This document shows, in pieces, positions 1 to 8,420 of a stretch of DNA of 64,000 bases. Source of the stretch: HNR sp040400085 (GTDB taxonomy: Bacteria > Actinomycetota > Actinomycetes > Actinomycetales > Microbacteriaceae). Under the pieces are notes generated by a model. The model was not told the DNA's origin. It searched no databases and worked only from the letters and a program-made list of their open reading frames with translations. The DNA lies in the NCBI GenBank assembly GCA_040400085.1, contig JBBAQX010000015.1, positions 19,017 to 83,016 on the forward strand. Direction: 5' to 3'. A program made the position numbers and the translations under genes. Numbering within the stretch: the first letter of the stretch is position 1; every line of letters begins with the position of its first letter.

Positions 1-1
1 C

Positions 2-760
2 TCGCTCGACGCGTGGATCGATGCCGAGACATCTGAGCTTCGGCTGGATAGCTCAGCCATTGGCTTTGGGCCGATTGGGGATGACGGGGTCAGAAACGCC
101 TTCACCGCCGCGTATGGGGCGGCCCGCGTTGTGTCGGCCTGGGCTGGAATCGATGTTCCTGAGCCGGAGGAATTCGCGGAACAGGGTGTGAACCTCACAG
201 CGCTGGGTGATGCCCTGGCGGCAGATCCCCAGCTCACCATTGTTCCCGCCCCGCACGGGCTTGGCCTGGGAACCTGGAAGGCGCTATTCACTGAGGCTAC
301 CGAGCGCGACGGCTCACCGCTTAAGACCTACGCGTTTCCGGACGGGGGATCTGCAGCGGGTATAGTCTTCGCCCCTGAGATCGAGCGTTGGTTCGCGGCC
401 CTCGATCAGGTCCAAGACCAGAGCTCCCCTGCTGTGCGCAAATTCAGGATGCCGCATCGCGAGGTGGAGTGGACCCTGCGCCTGGTTCCCTCAGGAGATG
501 CTTCGCCGAAACTGGGCCTGCCCTTTTCGAGTGGACCTCATCCGAGCGTTCCTGAAATATTGATGCTGCAGCTCATGCGTATTGTTCTCGGAGAAGCGCC
601 GATTGATACCCACACCTTTACCTGGTTAGCTGGGGAGTTACCCGGAGCTACTCTCGCGGCCCGCCACGTATTTGCGGGGCGGGAGGGAGTTGTTCGGATC
701 GATTGTCGGGATGTTGCTCACCAGGGTCCTCATCTTGGCGCGCGCCCGCCTGTTGGTTGA
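2..760 (+). CDS. Hypothetical protein, 3' part (runs off the left edge)
   Basis: The reading frame is open from the first bases of the window to a TGA at 758-760, giving 252 visible residues, so the real start lies upstream. A GTG at 131 is in frame, but the sequence before it reads as ordinary coding sequence and there is no ribosome binding site there. The protein is soluble and acidic, with no membrane segment or motif that I recognise, and I cannot assign a family. It converges on the VWA gene, with 20 bases between the two stop codons. Confidence 0.7.
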   Translation, partial: SLDAWIDAETSELRLDSSAIGFGPIGDDGVRNAFTAAYGAARVVSAWAGIDVPEPEEFAEQGVNLTALGDALAADPQLTIVPAPHGLGLGTWKALFTEATERDGSPLKTYAFPDGGSAAGIVFAPEIERWFAALDQVQDQSSPAVRKFRMPHREVEWTLRLVPSGDASPKLGLPFSSGPHPSVPEILMLQLMRIVLGEAPIDTHTFTWLAGELPGATLAARHVFAGREGVVRIDCRDVAHQGPHLGARPPVG

Positions 761-780
761 TGCCCGGTCGGGCTGGGCAT

Positions 781-2787
781 TTAGAGGGTGTTTTCTACGA
801 GTCGTTGAATCATCTGAGGAAGCTCTGACGGGTGATTCAGCCTGATTCCGAAGGGCGCGAATCGCAGCGTGATATCGTCGGTTCCTATCCCTATGCCAAA
901 GACCTGAACTCCTGCGTCCCGAAGCCTGGATAGCTCGAGGTGAGTCGATTGAGGGTTGCTCGATCCTCCGTCGCCGACGAGGATAACTATCTGTCGGCGG
1001 TTGTGTTCGAGCGTGCTCCCCGCCGTATTGTCATCATAAAGTCCCAATTGCCGGGCTGCCACTTGCAGCGCGGCGCCGTCATCCGTAGAGCCGCCCGAGT
1101 TGCGAACCTCAGTGTGCAGTGAGAGTCGCAGATCATCCGTGAGTTCCCCATCGAGTGGTTTTACGATCTGTGGTTCCGCGGCGAAGACGACCAGCGCGGT
1201 ACGAATTGTGAGGTGAGGGGCGTCTGCTGTCATCGATTGTGCTGATCTGATATCGCGTTCGGCCCCGGCTAGTGCCTCCAGCATGATCATTGCTCCGTCG
1301 GCCGCGGCATCCGCGTATGGGCCGCTCATCGAACCTGAGCGATCAACGAGCACAACGTAGTCGGTGTTTCCTTCGCCGCGGGAATTTTTTGGGCGTCTGA
1401 GTTTCCGCTGGAACGCGTGCGGCTTAGCCGTTCCAGCGGCAGCCTCCGCAATGGTGCGTGCGAGACTGGTTAGGTTGAGCGTGTCACCGTCGGGGGAGGG
1501 CTGGGGGCTGATCACGGTCCGGTCGTCGTGGCGCTCTGCGATTACTCGTCGCCAAACGTCTCGCATCTGGGCAATTTCTTCGCCGTATCTGTCTAGCCGA
1601 AGACGATATTCCGAGAGGGCGACAGCGGATCGGCCGTTGCCTAGGCCAGCCCCGGTTCCTTCCGGTCGTTCGTCTCGCATGAACGCGGGAGCCTCGTCGG
1701 TTGAGAGCAGTGCATCAATGAGTGAACCTGTGGCGTTTACCGCGGTCGGTAGGATGTGTCTGGTCAAGCTCGTGTTTCGCGAATGGATGCGCGGACTCTC
1801 GCTCGGATCGATCGGCCCGTGTGCGCTCTCATCGTCGATTTCTCGCTCTGCGTCTTCTGAATCTTCAGCTGTCCCCGCCCCATCCGGCGTTTGTGTTCCG
1901 TTCGCGCCGGGTTTTTCGGTATTTTTCGGGGCTTCTGTGTTGTCATGGGTGTTGTCGCGGGTATTGTCGAGGTCGGGCGCTGGCGAGGATACCCCGAGGT
2001 CCGAGGGAGACCCGGATTCTTCGCCGCTCAGGGCGGTATCACCAGCAGACGACAGGCCTCTATCCGCCGAGTCGGCTGCGAGCAGCCTCAGGTATGGCGG
2101 CATCAATAGGGCAAGGGCGCGTTCGAGCCGCCGGAGCTGGGTTCGGGTCCTGTCCGCTGCACACACTCGGCGCAGCGCCTCTCCGTTTTCGCCGATTGAG
2201 AGTAGTCTGTCGAGTTCCATCCTGACGTTCTCGCCCACGGTTATCTGGGTATCCGGGGCGTCTTGCGCATCGGGCCCCGCCGTATGCCGCAGGATGGCCG
2301 CGACCCATTGGTGCTGAGGGGGGAGGTTCGTCAGGTCTGTTGGCACGCCTCGGAGCGTCGCGGCAGAAAGGTCGCGTCGCATGGATGGCAGCATCGCGAG
2401 CAGGTCGCTGGTTGCCTGAATGTGGTCTATCGCTGCGAGCAGAGGGGCAAGCTCGGGGCTCCCCCTCTCGATGGATCGGCGGCGCAGGAGCCTCGGCCGA
2501 TCGAGGCGGGACATCCGGATAGATGACCACATGTCTCTGAGGCTCAGCGCGATTGCCTCTTCGTAGGTGTACCCTCTGCTCCGGTAAAAACCGAGCCCGA
2601 TCCGAAGCTCTGTGCCTTCCACCGCCCATTCATCGCCCTCAGTCACAGTGACGGGGACGCCAATCATCTTGCCAGCTGCGACGAGCCTCGCGCTCAGCGC
2701 TGCGTTCGCTAGGGCTGTGTTCGCTAAGTCAGCGTTCGCAAGGTCAGCTTTCGTCAACCCTGCGCCGGTTGACGCCCCACGCATCAT
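781..2787 (-). CDS. VWA domain protein, partner of a MoxR-type AAA ATPase
   Basis: A 668-residue protein with a von Willebrand factor A domain in its last third. The MIDAS metal site DRSGSMSG lies near residue 480 and the following strands (ALVVFAAEPQ, IVILVGDGGSS) are typical. The N-terminus carries a short run of A(D/N)LxN units resembling pentapeptide repeats. A disordered acidic linker around residues 240-340 contains three DNT units. Its start overlaps the stop of the upstream AAA gene by four bases (ATGA), so the two are translationally coupled. Pairs of this kind (RavA/ViaA, CbbQ/CbbO, the cobaltochelatase subunits) remodel or insert cofactors into a target. The target here is unknown. 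The domain call is firm and the function is open. Confidence 0.85.
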   Translation of the reverse strand: MMRGASTGAGLTKADLANADLANTALANAALSARLVAAGKMIGVPVTVTEGDEWAVEGTELRIGLGFYRSRGYTYEEAIALSLRDMWSSIRMSRLDRPRLLRRRSIERGSPELAPLLAAIDHIQATSDLLAMLPSMRRDLSAATLRGVPTDLTNLPPQHQWVAAILRHTAGPDAQDAPDTQITVGENVRMELDRLLSIGENGEALRRVCAADRTRTQLRRLERALALLMPPYLRLLAADSADRGLSSAGDTALSGEESGSPSDLGVSSPAPDLDNTRDNTHDNTEAPKNTEKPGANGTQTPDGAGTAEDSEDAEREIDDESAHGPIDPSESPRIHSRNTSLTRHILPTAVNATGSLIDALLSTDEAPAFMRDERPEGTGAGLGNGRSAVALSEYRLRLDRYGEEIAQMRDVWRRVIAERHDDRTVISPQPSPDGDTLNLTSLARTIAEAAAGTAKPHAFQRKLRRPKNSRGEGNTDYVVLVDRSGSMSGPYADAAADGAMIMLEALAGAERDIRSAQSMTADAPHLTIRTALVVFAAEPQIVKPLDGELTDDLRLSLHTEVRNSGGSTDDGAALQVAARQLGLYDDNTAGSTLEHNRRQIVILVGDGGSSNPQSTHLELSRLRDAGVQVFGIGIGTDDITLRFAPFGIRLNHPSELPQMIQRLVENTL
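2699..2758 (-). repeat. In-frame 15-bp tandem repeat, four copies
   Basis: Four degenerate 15-base units (top strand pattern GCTGYGTTCGCTARG) encode the ALANx/DLANx pentapeptide-like run near the start of the VWA protein. The period matches a five-residue step exactly, so copy number can change without a frameshift. Confidence 0.75.
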
Positions 2788-4292
2788 AGAAGAAAGCCTT
2801 GGCCCCGCAGGATTAGCGTGAGGACTTGTCGGTCTTCCGTCTGCATTATTCCTTCAACGAATCGATGCACAGCCCGATCCAGATCCGTAACCCCCACCCC
2901 GTTCGTTACCTTCCTGAGGATCGCGACCAGTGTTCGCGGAGCGATAACCGTTTCTTGCAATCCTGGTTGGCTATCGAGGGCGCGTTCTGTTGCTCTGAAC
3001 GCGCCGAATCCTTCTCCGCGGTTTGCTGAGAATACCTGCTGGCTCACGAACGCGGCCCTAGCGATGCGCTCGATCTGTTCCGAGGTAACCCCCCTCGGTA
3101 GAGTACCGTCGGGATCGGCGATAGAGGCCACAGCAAGCAGCGCGTTTTCGGCGGGAAAATCGGTGTAGGAGAGCCCGGCATCCGGATAATGGATGCGGTA
3201 GCTATTTGCGCCGAATCGATTCGTAAGCTCTGCGCTCATCCGTTCGATTCCTCGATAGCGATGGGCTACCTGTTCGTTGGCGGTGGCAATAATCGTGAAT
3301 CCCTTGGCAATTTTTATGATGTGCCCCGCGTTCTCCTGAACGGCGAAGCTGTCCCCGTGTCGGAGCTGAAGAACGTGGTTGAGCCTCTTGAGAAATTCTG
3401 GAGGCATCGCATTCAGCTCGTCCAGGATGAGCGTCTTGCCCTCAGCCATCGCCCGCAGGAGCGGCCCCTGAACGAACGAGGTAATCGTGGAGCCATCCTC
3501 GACTCGAAGCTCATAAGTTCCGATGAGCTGGGCCGTGGTGATATCGCCATAGCCGGATACGAACTCCGGTTCGCACGAGAGAACTTGCCTGGACAGGTAC
3601 TCTGCGAGAGCCGTCTTGGCCCCGCCTGTTTCGCCGATGAGCAGTATCGGGTCCCCGCTGTGCAGAGCGGGTCTAGCCTCCGCAATGATCTCCAGCATTT
3701 GGTCGGTGAGCAGGAGGCCCCTGCGCAGCTGAATCCGGGCCTGTCTGATTCTGGCTGTGCCGAGTATCTCGAGTATCTCGTCCCGCTCCTCCGCGGAGGC
3801 GATATCCGGTTCGTAGTCGGCAGGTTTTTTGAAGAGTTCTCGCAGCGCATCGAGGTGTCGAAGCTCAGCCTCCGTCAGCGGGCGATTACTCGCGGCGGCG
3901 GCAGCGGTGAGCTCGGCGACGTCGTGTAATAGAGCATCCCGTGTCGATTGGTCGCGTAACATCTTGGCGGCAATTCGCAGCAGGCGAGCGCGCTCGGTGA
4001 GACTCTGGTCGATCAGTTTCCTCTGCGTCGGGTTCTCCATGATCGTATCGAGCCTCCGCTGAAGGCTGTCGAACGAGAGGAGCCCCAGTCGGATGCTGAG
4101 AGGCAGCCCTTCTAAACGTTCTAACCAGTTTAGGCTCAGGCGCGAATCGAGAATGTCTCGGAGCCACTGGTCAGAGTCTGTACCGCTCAGAGACGAGAAA
4201 TCAGCAAAAAGCGCGCGCCTGATGTGTCGCTGCTCGGTTAGTATCTCGCGTGCTTCCATCACCACGGGATCGTTGCTTGTCTTGTGTGACAT
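2784..4292 (-). CDS. MoxR-type AAA+ ATPase
   Basis: A 502-residue AAA+ ATPase. Walker A is GETGGAKT near residue 218, Walker B is LILDELN near 289, and the sensor 1 strand reads TIIATAN. The helix after Walker B (AMPPEFLKRLNHVLQ) is typical of the MoxR/dynein-like AAA_5 group. I chose the ATG at 4292 because GGAG lies seven bases upstream. A GTG at 4313 would add seven residues but has no ribosome binding site. Ala replaces the usual Gly before the catalytic Lys, as in E. coli RavA (GPPGIAKS), so the site is probably active. The gene is directly coupled to the downstream VWA gene, which is the usual arrangement for a chaperone-like MoxR/VWA machine. Client unknown. Confidence 0.88.
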   Translation of the reverse strand: MSHKTSNDPVVMEAREILTEQRHIRRALFADFSSLSGTDSDQWLRDILDSRLSLNWLERLEGLPLSIRLGLLSFDSLQRRLDTIMENPTQRKLIDQSLTERARLLRIAAKMLRDQSTRDALLHDVAELTAAAAASNRPLTEAELRHLDALRELFKKPADYEPDIASAEERDEILEILGTARIRQARIQLRRGLLLTDQMLEIIAEARPALHSGDPILLIGETGGAKTALAEYLSRQVLSCEPEFVSGYGDITTAQLIGTYELRVEDGSTITSFVQGPLLRAMAEGKTLILDELNAMPPEFLKRLNHVLQLRHGDSFAVQENAGHIIKIAKGFTIIATANEQVAHRYRGIERMSAELTNRFGANSYRIHYPDAGLSYTDFPAENALLAVASIADPDGTLPRGVTSEQIERIARAAFVSQQVFSANRGEGFGAFRATERALDSQPGLQETVIAPRTLVAILRKVTNGVGVTDLDRAVHRFVEGIMQTEDRQVLTLILRGQGFLL

Positions 4293-4332
4293 TTCCTTAC
4301 TCCGATTGCGCACGTACTCGGCGCGTATATTG

Positions 4333-4704
4333 CTACTGCGTTATATAGATCTTGCGGAGAGTTTCTGTCACGGTCCAGGTCGTTGCTGTGCCTGTACTGA
4401 ATCGTCCGACGCTACCAGGGCCTAGCGTCATGGCGGGGGAGCCATCCTCAAATGTCACCTCTGCGGCTCCCGAAAGCACAACGAAGAACTCGTCTTCCTC
4501 GATGTCACGGCTTACGCTGGGCGAAATCTCCCAGACGCCAATCTCTGTTAGCCCGGTTTCGGCCGTGCCTATCGTTCCCAGCTTGGCCGTACCAACCGTT
4601 GCGACCCCGGAGACGGTCTGGTCCGGAGAAAGCGTCTCGTGATTCAGCCGGAGGTTTGCGGCGTTGGCAGCATGATTTGCGAGCAGATCAACCTGATCAG
4701 TCAT
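4333..4704 (-). CDS. Cupin_3 (DUF861) domain protein
   Basis: A 123-residue single-domain cupin. The core motif is visible as DEFFVVLSGAAEVTFEDG followed by LGPGSVGRF, and the C-terminal strand TWTVTETLRKIYIT fits the Cupin_3/DUF861 family. No signal peptide. It lies 48 bases after the FAD oxidoreductase on the same strand and 40 bases before the AAA gene. Cupins of this group often accompany amine or amino acid oxidases, so it may handle or protect a product of the upstream enzyme. That link is inferred from position only. Confidence 0.8.
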   Translation of the reverse strand: MTDQVDLLANHAANAANLRLNHETLSPDQTVSGVATVGTAKLGTIGTAETGLTEIGVWEISPSVSRDIEEDEFFVVLSGAAEVTFEDGSPAMTLGPGSVGRFSTGTATTWTVTETLRKIYITQ

Positions 4705-4752
4705 AATTCGAACCCTTCGTAAAATGGTGTGCCCTCAACAAACCAGCAACGG

Positions 4753-6165
4753 TTAAGAGTCGAAGCCCAGTCCCATCGCGTCCAATGTGCGTAGGATGAT
4801 GTTGCGCTTTCCTTCGTTATGGTCAGCTCTATCCATTGACCAACGGGTTGCCTGCACCCCAAGTGAAGCGATCGGCTCCGGGGGGAAGGGCGGCGGCACG
4901 TCTCGGACCATTCGCAGTCGGGTGCGTTCGGTGTCGAGACCGTCAACTCGATCGAGCAGCACGTTCGCCGCGAATCTGGTAGCCCCGACACCAAGCCCGG
5001 TAAAACCGGCGGCGTAACCGATCTTGCCCTCTCGTGCCTGACCGTAGAAAGCACAGAAACGAGTAGAACTGTCGATGGCCCCACCCCAGCGATGACTGAA
5101 TCTCAGACCCTCAAGCTGAGGAAAGGTCGTGAAGAAGTGACTGGCCAGCCGCTCGAACGATTGCCGCCTATCGTCGTGCTTGCGGCTCACTCTGCCGCCA
5201 TAGTTATAGACGGCATCGTAGCCGCCGAAGAGGATGCGATTGTCTTGACTGAGACGGTAATAGTGGAATTGGTTTGCCATGTCAGCGATGCCCTGGCGGT
5301 TTTTCCAACCGATCGAGTCGAGCTGAGCATCCGTTAGCGGCTCTGTCATCAGCGCGTAGTCATAGACGGGAACGGTGTGGAGTCGATAACGTTTGAGGAG
5401 CGAGGGGAAAGCGTTTGTCGCAAGGATTACACGGGATGCCGCAAGCGGTCCAGCGGCAGTGCGCAGGTGGACCTTGCCGTTGTCGAGCTCTGTCGCCGGT
5501 TCGATGCCGGTTACCGCCGAACGTTCCCAGATCTGTACGCCGAGCTCCGTCGCAACGCGTGCGAGTTCTGCTGCCAGCTTTGCGGGGTGGATCATGGCAG
5601 TTGAGTCTTTGTCCCAGACGCCGGCCAGGTAGGTCGGCGAGTTGACTTCCTCACGGATTTTTTCCGCAGGCATATATTCTTCGCCCTGCAGCTGCACTTC
5701 CTGGTATGGTTCGACCGCGACGGTGAGGGCGCCCGTACGTTCGAAGTCGCAGTCAATGCCGTACTTCTTGATGGTTTCCTCGATCTCGTTGAGATTCTGC
5801 ATACCGAGCGATTCCAGGAGGTCGTATTCTTCGGGCCAGCGGCGGCGACCATTCTCTTCCCCGTGAGTCAGGCTGGCCTCGCAGAAACCGCCGTTGCGGC
5901 CGGATGCTGCCCAACCTACCCGCTGTCCCTCCAGCAGAGCCACGCTGCGATGAGGGTTGCGCTCCTTGGCAAGGATTGCCGTCCAGAGCCCCAGATAACC
6001 TCCGCCGACTATAGCCAGATCCACCGTCGAAGGCCCTCGATAGCGGGGATATCGTGCGGAACCCGCAACATCATCAATCCAGAATGGGCGGTTCACGCTG
6101 TGCGTGAGCGACGACAGGATTGTGGACTTCTTCGGAACGGAACGCTCAAAGACGGTTTGAGACAT
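4753..6165 (-). CDS. FAD-dependent oxidoreductase (DAO family, PuuB-like)
   Basis: A 470-residue DAO-fold flavoenzyme. An N-terminal extension of about 45 residues precedes the FAD-binding strand VDLAIVGGGYLGLWTA (GxGxxG), followed by the GWAASGRNGGFCEAS segment typical of the glycine oxidase/gamma-glutamylputrescine oxidase group and the C-terminal AAGFTGLGVGATRFAANVLLDR segment. It probably oxidises a primary or secondary amine or amino acid to an imine with release of peroxide. The substrate cannot be read from the sequence. The ATG at 6165 follows AAGGGTGAT. It starts a minus-strand run with the cupin gene. Confidence 0.85.
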   Translation of the reverse strand: MSQTVFERSVPKKSTILSSLTHSVNRPFWIDDVAGSARYPRYRGPSTVDLAIVGGGYLGLWTAILAKERNPHRSVALLEGQRVGWAASGRNGGFCEASLTHGEENGRRRWPEEYDLLESLGMQNLNEIEETIKKYGIDCDFERTGALTVAVEPYQEVQLQGEEYMPAEKIREEVNSPTYLAGVWDKDSTAMIHPAKLAAELARVATELGVQIWERSAVTGIEPATELDNGKVHLRTAAGPLAASRVILATNAFPSLLKRYRLHTVPVYDYALMTEPLTDAQLDSIGWKNRQGIADMANQFHYYRLSQDNRILFGGYDAVYNYGGRVSRKHDDRRQSFERLASHFFTTFPQLEGLRFSHRWGGAIDSSTRFCAFYGQAREGKIGYAAGFTGLGVGATRFAANVLLDRVDGLDTERTRLRMVRDVPPPFPPEPIASLGVQATRWSMDRADHNEGKRNIILRTLDAMGLGFDS

Positions 6166-6276
6166 GGCCTATCACCCTTAGTACTGTTGTGTATCTCCCA
6201 TACTGGCCTTTATGGGTGGGGTAGCGCAATCACCGAAGAGAATTTTGTTGCACAAATAATGCAGGGAGTTGAGATT

Positions 6277-7485
6277 TTACGCTGCGGAAGACGCATCCCG
6301 CAATCGAAGGCTGCGGTAGTGACGGGCACGCATCCGCACGACGATCACGGCCACGACAATCGAGATTGCCGAACCGATAATCACGGCGAGCACGCCCTGA
6401 TCCGCTGTGGCCTGATCGCCCCTGAACGCAAGCTCATTCATCAGCAGGGAAACCGTGAACCCAATCCCGCCGAGGGCACCTGCCGCCACCATATCGCCGA
6501 CACTGAGCACCGCGGGTTGCGACGAACGCAGCAGCCTGTCAGCGAGAAGAGTCGCCCCCACGATTCCGACGAGTTTACCAACGGGCAACGCGACAATGAT
6601 CGCCCAGAACGGAGCCTCCAGCGGTGTGTCGCCCAGGGCGGGGACCGTCACGAGTGCGGCAGAGAACGCAAAGAGGGGGAGCACAATCACATTACTCACC
6701 GGCTCGACCAGGTATCGCACCCTGTGCGCCGGCTTATGGTGCATCGCAAAACCGAGAGCTACCCCGGCTATGGTCGCGTGGATACCCGATTGAAGAACCA
6801 CATACCAGGTCGCAAGCCCAACGAGAATCATCAACGTGATCAAGACGTATTCCTCGATACGGTGCCTGTGACGGCTCGGGCGACGAGCATCCTTACGCAA
6901 TCGAGCGTAACGAATGCTCAACAGCCAGAAGACTACGGTGAGCGCGACGCCGACCAGGATAAGCCAGATTGTCGGATCTGCGGTGAAGAAGATTGCGATG
7001 AAGAGGATGCCCGCGAGATCGTCAAGCACGGCAAGCGCAAGTAAGAATGCTCTCACCGAGGTGGGTAGACCGCGGCCGACCACGGCAAGCACCCCGAGCG
7101 CAAACGCAATATCGGTGGCAGTTGGAATCGGCCATCCGCCCTCGAAACCGGATCCCCAGGTGAAGGCCAGATAGATAGCGATCGGCACGACGATGCCGCC
7201 GAGAGCAGCAATCGCAGGTTTCAGGGCCTTGCCGAACGAATTCAGGTCGCCCTCACTGAACTCGTGTTTGAGCTCAATCGCGACGATAAAGAAGAAGATC
7301 GCCAGAACGCCGTCGCTGATCCAATGCCCAACAGACAGGTCAATCCCGAGGAACGGTATCGCGAGGTGTGCGTGTTGCAGATCCTGCGCGGCATGCGCGA
7401 GAGGACTATTGGCGATCACCAGGCCAAGCACGGCGGCGGCCAGGAGGAGCGCCGCGGATGTACGGTTGGAACGTAGGAAGCTCAT
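6277..7485 (-). CDS. nhaA: Na+/H+ antiporter NhaA
   Basis: A 402-residue integral membrane protein with about 11-12 hydrophobic segments. It exchanges external H+ for cytoplasmic Na+ and supports sodium and pH homeostasis at the cytoplasmic membrane. The family markers are present: GVLAIFFFIVAIELKHE early on, TATDIAFALGVLA, and the ion-binding Asp pair in ALAVLDDLAG. Length is normal for NhaA. It is transcribed away from mazG. The 110 bases between the two starts must hold both promoters, and I see no clear terminator in the 111 bases after its stop. Confidence 0.96.
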   Translation of the reverse strand: MSFLRSNRTSAALLLAAAVLGLVIANSPLAHAAQDLQHAHLAIPFLGIDLSVGHWISDGVLAIFFFIVAIELKHEFSEGDLNSFGKALKPAIAALGGIVVPIAIYLAFTWGSGFEGGWPIPTATDIAFALGVLAVVGRGLPTSVRAFLLALAVLDDLAGILFIAIFFTADPTIWLILVGVALTVVFWLLSIRYARLRKDARRPSRHRHRIEEYVLITLMILVGLATWYVVLQSGIHATIAGVALGFAMHHKPAHRVRYLVEPVSNVIVLPLFAFSAALVTVPALGDTPLEAPFWAIIVALPVGKLVGIVGATLLADRLLRSSQPAVLSVGDMVAAGALGGIGFTVSLLMNELAFRGDQATADQGVLAVIIGSAISIVVAVIVVRMRARHYRSLRLRDASSAA

Positions 7486-7595
7486 AAGCTACTTTCTAAG
7501 GTTGCAGAAGTCTGTGTCGACCAGGCTTCCCGACTCACCACAGATAACTATAGCGGGCGATGAGAAATGTTACGAGAAAAAAGGGTGAAGTGATC

Positions 7596-8240
7596 ATGGC
7601 AGATGCACAGAGTGTTGAGCGGCTTACCCTCACAATGCACCGGCTGCGCTCGGAATGCCCGTGGCATGCCGAACAGACCCACGAGACCCTGGTGCCCTAC
7701 CTCATTGAGGAATGCTACGAGCTGGTCGAGGCGATCGAGGCCGGCGATGTCGAGGCCGTCCGAGAGGAGGCAGCCGATGTTCTCTATCAGGTCGTCTTTC
7801 ATAGCGAGTTACTGGGCGAAGCCTCCCCGGGGGGAACCGAGTTGTATGCGCTCGCCGACCGCCTTGATGACAAGCTTCAGCGTAGGCATCCCCATGTCTT
7901 CGGCGATGCCGGGCCTACCACTGTCGCTGAGCTTGATGCCACGTGGGAGCAGGTCAAGCAGGATCAATCGGGGGATGCTCGTGGCCGCTCTGTGCTCGAG
8001 GGAGTCCCGTTCGCGATGCCCGCGCTGGCTCTTGCTGACAAGGTCTTTGAGCGGGCTGGGCGCAGCGGCCGAGTGGTGGAGATCGCTGAGGTGGGGGATC
8101 CGTCTATCGGCCCGTCAAGTGAGGACGAGTTCGGTGAGGCCCTGCTCGCTCTGGTAGCTGACGCCCGCGCCCACGGCGTGAACGCGGAGCGCGCGCTGCG
8201 GAAGGTGCTGCGCCGAGTAGCGGCAGACCTCGACGGCTAA
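7596..8240 (+). CDS. mazG: MazG nucleoside triphosphate pyrophosphohydrolase
   Basis: A 214-residue MazG-family protein that hydrolyses NTPs or dNTPs to the monophosphate and pyrophosphate (house-cleaning). The hallmark segment CPWHAEQTHETLVPYLIEE and the metal-binding helices EExxE (EECYE) and EEAADVLYQVVFHSE are intact in the first 80 residues. The frame can be opened from an ATG at 7560, but the ATG at 7596 gives the family-like N-terminus and follows an A/G-rich AAGGGTGAAG. Actinobacteria usually keep mazG close to eno, as here. A C-rich tract follows the stop codon. Confidence 0.93.
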   Translation: MADAQSVERLTLTMHRLRSECPWHAEQTHETLVPYLIEECYELVEAIEAGDVEAVREEAADVLYQVVFHSELLGEASPGGTELYALADRLDDKLQRRHPHVFGDAGPTTVAELDATWEQVKQDQSGDARGRSVLEGVPFAMPALALADKVFERAGRSGRVVEIAEVGDPSIGPSSEDEFGEALLALVADARAHGVNAERALRKVLRRVAADLDG

Positions 8241-8251
8241 CCGCCTCCGCT

Positions 8252-8274
8252 CCCTCCCTCCCTCCCACCCACCC
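8252..8274. other. Potential G-quadruplex / i-motif tract
   Basis: Six CCC runs (8252-54, 8256-58, 8260-62, 8264-66, 8268-70, 8272-74) are each separated by one base. The minus strand therefore carries six GGG runs with single-base loops, an arrangement that folds into very stable quadruplexes. It lies 12 bases after the mazG stop, in a pyrimidine-rich stretch that continues to about 8300. Confidence 0.75.
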
Positions 8275-8321
8275 AACCTCCCACGCTCCCACCCACGCGC
8301 CTGGCCCAAGTTCCACGCGTT

Positions 8322-8363
8322 GGCACAACCTGCGCCTTATGCCGGGAACCTGCACCTTGGGCC
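8322..8363. repeat. Short intergenic repeat, unit around (C/G)AACCTGC, two copies
   Basis: Two adjoining units of about 20 bases, ACAACCTGCGCCTTATGCC and GGAACCTGCACCTTGGGCC, share AACCTGC(A/G)CCTT(A/G)(T/G)GCC. Related units recur after pnp at 56749-56808, also between genes. No coding frame uses them. Confidence 0.55.
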
Positions 8364-8420
8364 GCCTGCCGCCTGCGTCGCCCGCAACCCCACCACCTCG
8401 CAACCCCGTAAGATTGACGC

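Noticed and set aside
1364..2317. Plus-strand 317-codon open frame opposite the VWA gene
   Set aside because: Ser/Arg-rich shadow of the VWA reading frame. The minus-strand frame carries the MIDAS motif.
5863..7044. Plus-strand 393-codon open frame
   Set aside because: Antisense to nhaA and the FAD oxidoreductase, with His/Arg/Asp-rich, low-hydrophobicity sequence typical of shadow frames. No ribosome binding site or domain.
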